From Planoprotostelium fungivorum (taxonomy: Eukaryota > Evosea > Variosea > Cavosteliida > Cavosteliaceae): a stretch of 64,000 bases of DNA. Position 1 is the stretch's first letter, and every line of letters begins with the position of its first letter. This document shows, piece by piece, positions 56,631 through 64,000 of the stretch. The notes below the pieces were generated by a model. The model had not been told where the DNA came from. It did no database searches and was given only the letters and a program-made list of their open reading frames with translations. The position numbers and the translations under genes were made by a program. Where the stretch lies: assembly GCA_003024175.1 (NCBI GenBank), contig MDYQ01000502.1, forward strand, positions 1-64,000, in the 5' to 3' direction.

Positions 56631-59600
56631 ATGGTGGAAGTTACAGACGACACCGGTTCGTCCCACAATGTCTCGCTGGTGAATCTATTTCTCGATGAGA
56701 TGTGATGCCAACGATCGTCAGGCGACGATGTCACCGTCCACCATGGCCAAGGGACTGCTGACCGAGCTGAACAACCGAACGAATTTCACAGAGTTCACTT
56801 CAGCCTCGGAACAGAAGGTGAGTCACACACATCATCGAATCGTCCACCTTCTACATCTCACACGTATCTATCTACTTGTCGTATCTACATCCATCAACGA
56901 TGAACAGGAGAAGAAGGAGACAATGATCGTCAATTGGTTCCACGACAGCGACGATAACAAACACAAATTCGAGGTGAGAGAGAAGAAGAGGAGAGACGTT
57001 AAAGCAGAGAAGGTCACACCGGCCAAAACTCCGGAAGAGATCAAGAATTACATTTTCCAAGTGGCTCAGAAGAATCGATGGCAAGTGTGTGACCCACTAG
57101 GTGACGAGACAGATGACATCATACCTCCGATCGAGATGTCGTACGTACGGATGATTGACGGAAGAACAGACGCGGAGGCGTCGGAGCCGGGAGATTTCGC
57201 ATTACGTATCATCGGAATCAATTATTGCATCACATCAGAGAATACCTCCGTGAAGAGAAATCACGTCTACGCTTGCTGCAATAAGAATCTGGTCAGGCCC
57301 ACCTTCGAGTTGGTCAGCAGAGAGAGGATCAAGTGCATGATCTCGTCTGATAACACTGAGGTATCTCCCATCTCTATTCTCCTCCGTTAACGATGAACAG
57401 TTTTTCCGTACAGCAGTGAACACAGATTTAAATACATACAACCAGATCTGCACGTTGATTGGAAGGGGCTTAGACACGTATTACGGCTTAGACGACCCAG
57501 AAGTCATCGACAGCAGAGCGAAGATCACCCACGCCAGGTTATTTGAAATCCAACAGAGGTCCGAACTGTCCATACAAGAGAGAAATAACATGGAGACGTT
57601 GGCCAGGTGTTACATCAGCGGTGAACCGAAACCTGACGGTGAGAGATGAGAGATAGGATGGATCTGATGACATCAGTTGTGCCCGATCAGATCGAAGTCA
57701 AGTGCTGGTGGCAGGATGCATCGAAGAGTGTGGCGTTGTCCCCTCACTTCACCATACTCGATCTCAAGTGTACCATCTTGAAGAAATTTGGTAGGGCCGT
57801 GCCTGCCATGCTCGATGCAGACCCTTCCGATTACGCGCTGAAGGTGAAAATCATCGATGTCGCGTCACATCGTCGATGTCTCGTCGCTCATCCACACATC
57901 ACCCTCGATCGTCACGTCTTCCTCTGAAGAGTACAGGTGTACGGAATGAACGAGTACCTCGCAGCAGATTGGATTCCTCTATTGAAATACGATTACATCA
58001 GGAGATGTTTAAATCAGAGCACAGTCATCGAATTGATGTTGACCGAATCATCTCTCATGCCGAAAACACATCTGACAGAAACCATCGAGCCCACCATCTC
58101 TGAGTTGGTCATCGCAGAGAACTACATCGAGAACTACCAGAAGCCATCGTGCGTATCCATCATCTCTCATCAAATCATGAATCATCGAATCATGAATCGA
58201 TGTAAAAGTTGACGATGTGTTGATGAAAGGATAGGAGTGATCTCGATCACAGTGGAGATGCTTCGGAATTGAGAGTGGAAGTGATGGGTGTGACCGGAAT
58301 CGAAGACAAACCGATGAAAGACATGGCACCCGATCACGTCAAATGGGTCTATCTCGCCATCGAGGTACATGCACATCCCTCCGCATCCATCAAAGATTTC
58401 GATCGATCGACATCGACATCATCCAACCTAAATCGATCAGATCTACCACGGTGACGTATCCATCGCTCCTCCCGCTTTCAGCACGGGCCGTCTCGTAGCC
58501 AAGGACATCAATTTTTTCGAGGTAAGACGAAAAACTTTTCGCTTATTCAACGACACAGACCCTGACGATCAATATCCCGATCAAAGACGTTCCAAAGGGG
58601 GCCAGGTGACATTTTCTCACGCGAGAAGATTCTGAACGATGTGTCAGAGCCTCTATGACCGTTTATCTCACCACCCAAGCTCCCGTCGCGAAGAAACAGC
58701 CTCTCCTCTCACAAGAGGTCGAATTAGAGGAGATTGCGGTGAGTCATACAAGATGAGAGAAGGGTGACAATTTCAGGTGGACGAATACACGCCGGAGGCC
58801 GTGATTCCCATCACGAACGTCAGCCCGAGAGACATCCCCCTCGGTTGGGTCAATCGTTCCGTCTTCGACTACAACGGTGTCCTCCGCCACGGTCCGGCCA
58901 CGCTAAGACTGTGGCCCGACTCGAAGGCCAACCCCATCGGTACCTGTGCCTTCAATCCCATCAAGAATTCCCTCACGGTTTACATCGTATCACCCAAACC
59001 GAAACAGGTGACGTACATTGATTCTTGTTTGTCGCTGAGAAAGATAGTTTTCGAGGAGGGCGAAGACGGAATATAAAAAGATGGAGGTGAGAGGGAAGAG
59101 AAGGGAGAGACTGAAAGGAAATAGGCCGATTCACACTTTGAACCGGTGCAGCCGGATGTCGTTCGGATCAAGAGTTTAGTGTCCAGAGATCCACTGCAGG
59201 AGTTCAACAAGGAAGAGAAGAGCTTAATGTGGCAGTGGAGAGGTACGTCATCCTATCTTCTAAATGATTTCCAATTCATATCGAAATGCATCACACCATC
59301 GTTCACAGAAAATGCATCGTTCGAATGAGAGAGAGTGAAAGAGAACAGATTGGATCAGGAAACAACATCCAGATGCCCTACCGAAAATCTGTCAGTGTGT
59401 CGACTGGTCTTCTCCTGAACAAGTGAGGGACATCCACTACCGTCTAAAGAGGTGGCCGCCCCTCCCCGCCGGAAGAGTCCTCGAGCTGTTGGATTCACAG
59501 TACCCGGACGATAGAGTCAGAAGGTTCGCCATCTCTTGTCTGAGACGTCTGTCCGATGCAGAGCTGTCGGTCTACCTCCTCCAATTGACCGCCGCACTCA

Positions 59601-61203
59601 AGGTACGTACGCGTGGATTTCGTGGAAATTTGACGGAGATTTCAGTACGAATCGTATCATGATTCGGCGTTGAGTGCGTTCCTCCTGCAGAGATGCATCG
59701 CCAACAGTGGAAGATTAGGCTTTCAATTCTTCTGGCACTTGAGATCAGAGATGCACGTGGCAGAGATCTCACAGAGGTACGCTCTACTGCTGGAAGGTTA
59801 CATCAAGGGCTGCTCGCAGGACCACCGGCAAGATCTATTGCGGCAGTGTCAACTCATCTCCGCATTAGAGGTGATGATCTGAGATGATGTCATCACCGAT
59901 CGCATCTGATGAGACGTAGAGCGCCGCGGCGGCTATCAAACCGTTGGCGGTACCAGAGAAGGTCCCCACACTGCAATCTCATCTGTGGAAGATCTACAAA
60001 TTTCCCGTACCGATACTTCTGCCCATCGATCCTCGGTTCAGGGTGAGAAGAAGAGAGACAAAAGACATTGACGAGAGAAGGTGAAAGGCATAACGGTGGA
60101 CAAGTGTAAATATATGGACTCCAAGAAACAACCGCTGTGGCTGGTTTTCGTAAACGCCGACGCAGGTGACAACTCTCATTCTACGTCGTCTCTCCCCATT
60201 CTTATTCATCCATCTCTCCATGCATTCGATGAGAGAGAATAACGAGAGAACAGGGGCGAAACCAGTGAACATCATCTACAAATTGGGAGACGATCTCAGA
60301 CAAGACGTCCTCACCTTACAACTCATGAGGCTCATGGACTCGTTCTGGAAGACGGAAGGATTAGACATGTGCCTCTCTCCTTACCGTGTCACTTGCACGG
60401 GTGACATGAGTGGAATGATCGAAGTGGTTCCACACGCGGACACGACGGCCAACATTCAGACGTCAGCCCTCGCCGTATTCAAATCAGATCCGCTGGTCAA
60501 CTATCTGAAGCAGCACAATCCATCGGCTGATTCCTACGAGAAATCGGTGCAAAAATTTGTCCGATCGACGGCGGGATACTGTGTGGCCACACACGTGTTG
60601 GGTATAGGAGATCGACACAATGTGAGTCTCTCTCTTCACTCCATCGATCGTCATCACCTCCTCTGTTCCACATCATGAGAAATATATCGTTCGGCCTGAC
60701 TGTCTTCAGGATAACATCATGTTGACTCGAGAGGGTAAACTGGTTCACATTGATTTCGGTCATTTCTTGGGCAACAGGAAGGTCTTCCTTGGATTCAATC
60801 GAGAGAGAGCACCCTTCATCTTCACGCCCCAATACGCCGCAGTGATGGGTGGCAACGGTTCGGAGAATTTCACCGAATTCGTGCAGCTGTGTGGCAGAGC
60901 CTACAACATCCTCAGAAGCCACGCCAACCTCTTCTTCGTTCTCTTCCAAATGGTGAGGACCATCTCATGTCTCACATGCATCACGATATGATGTGGATGG
61001 AGGGCTGATGAGAGTAGATGTTATCAACGGGTATCCCTGAGCTACAAACGAGAGAAGACATTCTGTACCTAAGAGACGCCTTCGCGGCGGACAAGAACGA
61101 AGAACAGGCGGCACAGAAATTCGCCGAGGACATTTTTGCGTCTTTGAAGACGACGAGCACACAAATTTCTGATTTCGTTCACATTTTGGCTCATCCGAAA
61201 TAA
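56631..61203 (+). CDS. Class I phosphoinositide 3-kinase catalytic subunit
   Basis: The domain order is that of class I PI3K. A Ras-binding region (FQVAQKNRWQVCDPLGDETD, then FALRIIGINYCITSENTSVK) is followed by a second ubiquitin-like part (QIEVKCWWQDASKS), a C2 domain (VEVMGVTGIEDKP, LTINIPIKDVPKGA), the helical PIK domain (LKRWPPLPAGRVLELLDSQY, VRRFAISCLRRLSDAELSVY) and the kinase domain. Kinase motifs are intact: IIYKLGDDLRQDVLTLQLMR (ATP-site Lys), GIGDRHNDNIML (catalytic loop), HIDFGHFLGNRK (activation DFG). It ends VHILAHPK at 61203. It phosphorylates PIP2 to PIP3 at the plasma membrane, controlling macropinocytosis, phagocytosis and chemotaxis in amoebae. The 5' exons probably extend upstream of 56631 (see the repeat ORF). 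Confidence 0.92.
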
Positions 61204-61240
61204 GAATCATCGACTATCGTGTACTGTTCTATTCATACAA

Positions 61241-61927
61241 TCATTCTTCTGAAGTTTGCTCCTCCTCCTGTTCGATCTCTAATATGTGCTGTTCCACCTG
61301 TATCATGATGAGTCATAATGGAATGGATGAGATGTCGATCTGCATACCAGAGAAGTCTTTGTTGGTCTGTTGCCGATACTTCTCGAGAGATTGTCCTCCA
61401 GTCTGCATTGTGTCAACCTTTGGATGGATGTGAGAACAAGGAATGTCACCTCTGTTTGTGAAGATTGAAATGGGCTTCGTGCAGATTGGGAGACAATCCT
61501 TCTCCACCTGAAAAGTGTCAGCGAGGAACGGCTCTCGAACGACATCACCCTTCAGAATGTTCCTGTCTCTGAGCTCATTGTGTGAGGGCCTTCTCGTCAA
61601 TTTCAAGTCTAGAGACTTTTCTATCGCATCTCGATCCGTTTGGGAATCGCCTGTTCTGGGTTATGGTCATCCGATGGGTATTAGCTCACTGATCAAGATG
61701 TTCTTCAGTAGAAGCTCCGATTTAGATACTCGCAGCAGTAGCTTGTTTTGTAGCTCTTCTATCGTTAGTCTTTTCATCCGAAGCAATGCGGACTCACTGA
61801 TCTTCCGATCCTCTGTAGAGCCTACCTCGCCAATGATAGTAGGTGACAATGGTGTTTCAGACATCTGCCTCTCTCTCTCTTCTTTCGGGTTTCTGGTTGG
61901 AACATCATGCGTAAATGTTCCATTCAT
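61241..61927 (-). CDS. RPEL-motif (actin-binding) protein
   Basis: The protein carries one clear RPEL motif, LKLTRRPSHNELRDRNILKG, and a weaker one before it, LLLRVSKSELLLKNILIS; the two are joined by a short intron with a clean frame. The start MNGTFTHDVPTRNPKEERER at 61927 is the best in view, and the last exon is probably VEQHILEIEQEEEQTSEE ending in TGA 61241-61243. RPEL motifs bind G-actin, as in MRTF and Phactr proteins. Upstream minus-strand sequence to 62239 holds a possible third degenerate motif (CPEDHSWSRDRNIVKGSE), so the gene may be longer. It converges on the PI3K gene with 37 bp between stops. Confidence 0.65.
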
Positions 61928-62613
61928 CTACAATCCACTTAGAGTGTCCATTGTCCCTACATAAATGATTGATTGTTTTATCCATCTCTATGCGTCCAGT
62001 ACTATCTGCGTGACTGCAAGTACTTGGTGGATGTCCATAACCTTCAACATGTGTTAGCTCACGTGATGGAGTAGAGATGATCTCATCTCTGATCCCTTTA
62101 CTATGTTCCTGTCTCGTGACCAAGAATGATCCTCGGGACACGTGAATAGGTGGATGTCACGCTCCCTATGGACATCTGTCCTATATAACGTTGGCTGACT
62201 TTTAACGTTTTTTCGCTCCCGCCAAATTTGATTTTCCAAATGCTGCGACTTGAAGACCGCAATACTCTCTTCTCTCAGTTACCATGCGAGATCTATCGAT
62301 GGAAGGACTCGAATCACATCCAATCGCATCCAACCTCACACACGATGTCCTCTCTGAGAAGAAGGATCACCTGTGGGACCTCCTTTCTCTCTTCATTGTC
62401 TTCTATTCCTTCACCTGAACGTCCCGCCAAAGGAGATTTTGAATTTGGTTCTCAGGGTCTTGAGAAGGAAAAGAAGTCTCCGTGAGAAACGTCCGTGTCG
62501 ACGTAAACGAGACCAGAGAGAGAAAGAGGCGGGATCTCACACATCTTCTATGGTGAATTTGAATTTAAGCTCCGTAACATCTTGAATGTCGACAATCTCG
62601 TTTTGATTTTTGA
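61928..62613. other. Region upstream of the RPEL gene, unresolved
   Basis: Minus-strand frames at 61905-62141 and 62054-62239 look like relatives of the RPEL exons and could be 5' exons or a duplicated remnant, but I could not join them without stops. On the + strand, 62285-62420 has a short open frame starting MRDLSMEGLESHP that I could not extend. No confident gene. Confidence 0.35.
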
Positions 62614-62930
62614 ATGAGGAGCTCACGCTTTAGTGCGAAGCAGACGCAACCAACGAGAGGGGATAACACCTTACCTCCACTACTCAACAGACGAGAAGAC
62701 AACTTCCAAAGACTCTCCACAATATGACCACCTCACCCATTGCACCCCCAAGTGTCTCGAAGAGAGAGATGAGAGGTACACCGCCAAGATGCAGACGTAG
62801 ACTCTTTCCAAGAAGAAGCCAGGATCAACAGGACCTGGCCAACGCCCTGCAGGCAGAAAATGCAGCAATGACGGAGGAGTTCTTACAGAGATACCAAATC
62901 ATCGGCCCTCTGAGAAGAACCACCGTCTAA
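62614..62930 (+). CDS. Small basic protein, unknown
   Basis: The clearest open part is 62724-62930: MTTSPIAPPSVSKREMRGTP, then RRRLFPRRSQ and a helical end DQQDLANALQAENAAMTEEF, LQRYQIIGPLRRTTV. An upstream frame from ATG 62614 (MRSSRFSAKQTQPTRGDNTL) has similar composition but is in another phase, so an intron or a separate start is needed. The basic Ser/Pro-rich part plus short helix could suit a nuclear protein. No family recognised. Confidence 0.4.
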
Positions 62931-62951
62931 GAACACAGACGAACCCAACAC

Positions 62952-62988
62952 CTACACATACTACACATACTACACATACTGCACATAC
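62952..62988. repeat. CTACACATA short tandem repeat
   Basis: About four imperfect copies of CTACACATA in the gap between the small ORF and RPB11. Confidence 0.7.
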
Positions 62989-63169
62989 CTGAATCGATTG
63001 CATCGAAATAAAAATTCTGAAACGAATCGACGTGTCTCTTCGTTTACCATGCAATTCGATTCATTTGAGGATCTGAGTGTGATCATCATTGCGCTGGCGG
63101 TTGACTTTCAAATCACGTTGTAGAGAACCGACATCAACAGCCGCACGAGATCAGATTTAAGTTCATACG

Positions 63170-63663
63170 ATGAATAGACCCGACGATTATGAGCTATTTG
63201 TTCTCAATGAAGGACAGAAGAAGTGAGATTGACATCTCGGTGTGATTTGGTGTAACACAGAGTAATAGAGTCTCCGTTCAAAACGATACGAAGGTAAAGA
63301 ATTGCTCTCTTTTCACTATGCAAAAAGAGGACCACACGTTGGGTAACATCATCAGAATGTGAGATCGAAAGAAAACGGGCTCGGAATTAAGAACTCCAGG
63401 CAATTGCACAGAGACAAAGACGTTGTTTTTGCAGGATATCGTATGCCACATCCTCTAGAGCATGCCATCGCAATCCGTGTACAGACCAATGGAAATGAGA
63501 CACCAGAGAGGGCACTGGCTACCTCTTTGACCGATCTCATCAGTGAATTCTCTCTTTTGGAGGAGAGATGTAGAGTGAGTCCAATGAGATCGATGATGGA
63601 CACTGTTCTGATGGGAGACAGCAAGCACTGGAACAGAAGAAGAAGCCAGAAGGATACATGTAA
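63170..63663 (+). CDS. RPB11: RNA polymerase II subunit RPB11
   Basis: Four exons give about 118 residues. The start [18 protein letters not shown] joins (acceptor AATAG at 63269) to [30 protein letters not shown], then [60 protein letters not shown] and [11 protein letters not shown] with TAA at 63661-63663. This matches eukaryotic RPB11 along its length, including the [11 protein letters not shown] and FAGY..PHPLEH motifs. RPB11 pairs with RPB3 in the polymerase II assembly platform. Family length (about 117) agrees. Confidence 0.93.
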
Positions 63664-64000
63664 TATGTATTTCTCTCTAATGAAGGCATGTGATGAGAAC
63701 TTCTACTCTGTGGTGGCTGTACACTGACTGTGGAAGTAAAAGCTTGTTGGTGGTGAATGTGTGACGTCTGTGTCTGCTGAACGCTTCGTGGCTTCTCCCT
63801 CGACTTCTTGTATGCCATCTGTGCGATCTCTACTTTCCTCTCCCAGTCCTTGATCTTCTTCTCTATCGTGTTCAACTCTGCGTTTATGCCCACGTACTCC
63901 AGCACCTACACACTCATCAGTCTCCCTCTTCTCTCGATGACTCACCGCAGGGACTCTATATTCTTCCAGTTGCTGTTTCAACTTCTCGTTTCTGTTCTCC
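63540..64000 (-). CDS. CCDC113/CCDC96-type ciliary coiled-coil protein (C-terminal part)
   Basis: The 5' part lies right of the window. Visible residues are ENRNEKLKQQLEEYRVPA, then, after an intron, VLEYVGINAELNTIEKKIKD and WERKVEIAQMAYKKSREK. The pattern (V/A)PxVLxYV..KAEL..L.K.IK.WERKVEIAE matches the end of the CCDC113/CCDC96 coiled-coil family, axonemal proteins linked to the nexin-dynein regulatory region. A Gln/Ser-rich tail follows. If unspliced the frame ends at 63540, overlapping the last RPB11 exon by about 120 bp; an earlier, spliced end is equally possible. Confidence 0.6.

Overview
The window is nuclear DNA of a compact, intron-rich eukaryotic genome. Genes are split by many introns of about 35-65 bp, mostly GTGAGT...CAG, neighbours lie 25-300 bp apart, and both strands are used. 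The gene set (strumpellin/WASHC5, exocyst SEC8, AIDA, UNC93-like, class I PI3-kinase, metaxin, RPB11, GalE, F-box and RPEL proteins) together with secreted fungal-wall-type glucanases suggests an amoebozoan. A fungus-eating, flagellate-capable protostelid (Protostelium/Planoprotostelium type) fits best. A C-terminal fragment of a ciliary CCDC113/96-type protein at the right edge supports a flagellate stage. The taxonomic call is inference.

Region 1 (1-12.0 kb) is an array of six related secreted GH5 exo-beta-1,3-glucanase-like genes, orientation + + - - - -. All five complete copies start with a signal peptide, a hevein-type chitin-binding module and a low-complexity Asn/Gly linker (replaced or extended by a PAN/apple-like module in the last two). 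Genes 2 and 3 are a near-identical inverted pair. Introns at matching positions carry conserved palindromes. A GH3 beta-glucosidase lies at 29.9-33.1 kb; GH5 plus GH3 would take beta-1,3-glucan to glucose.

Region 2 (12.6-29.8 kb): metaxin-like outer-mitochondrial-membrane protein, AIDA (C2), a myristoylation-type EF-hand protein, a multi-pass membrane protein, a coiled-coil protein, a GPI-type bulb-lectin surface protein, WASHC5, UNC93-like, and two small coiled-coil genes.

Region 3 (29.9-54 kb): GH3 glucosidase, F-box-like protein, galE, IQ/coiled-coil protein, SEC8, a Gpt2/Sct1-like glycerol-3-phosphate acyltransferase, a GPI-type surface protein, an RWD+F-box protein and a novel membrane protein.

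Region 4 (54-64 kb): a tyrosine-motif repeat protein rich in YxxM/YxxI units that can be spliced in frame into a class I PI3-kinase catalytic gene immediately downstream, then an RPEL actin-binding protein, a small ORF, RPB11 and the partial ciliary coiled-coil gene.

I saw no rRNA, tRNA, CRISPR array or recognisable transposon. The most unusual signals are the self-complementary introns of the glucanase array, a decamer (CGTTGTAGAT) present ten times in 64 kb on either strand of unrelated genes, and the YxxM-repeat/PI3K arrangement. Exon joins were done by eye and small boundary errors are likely.
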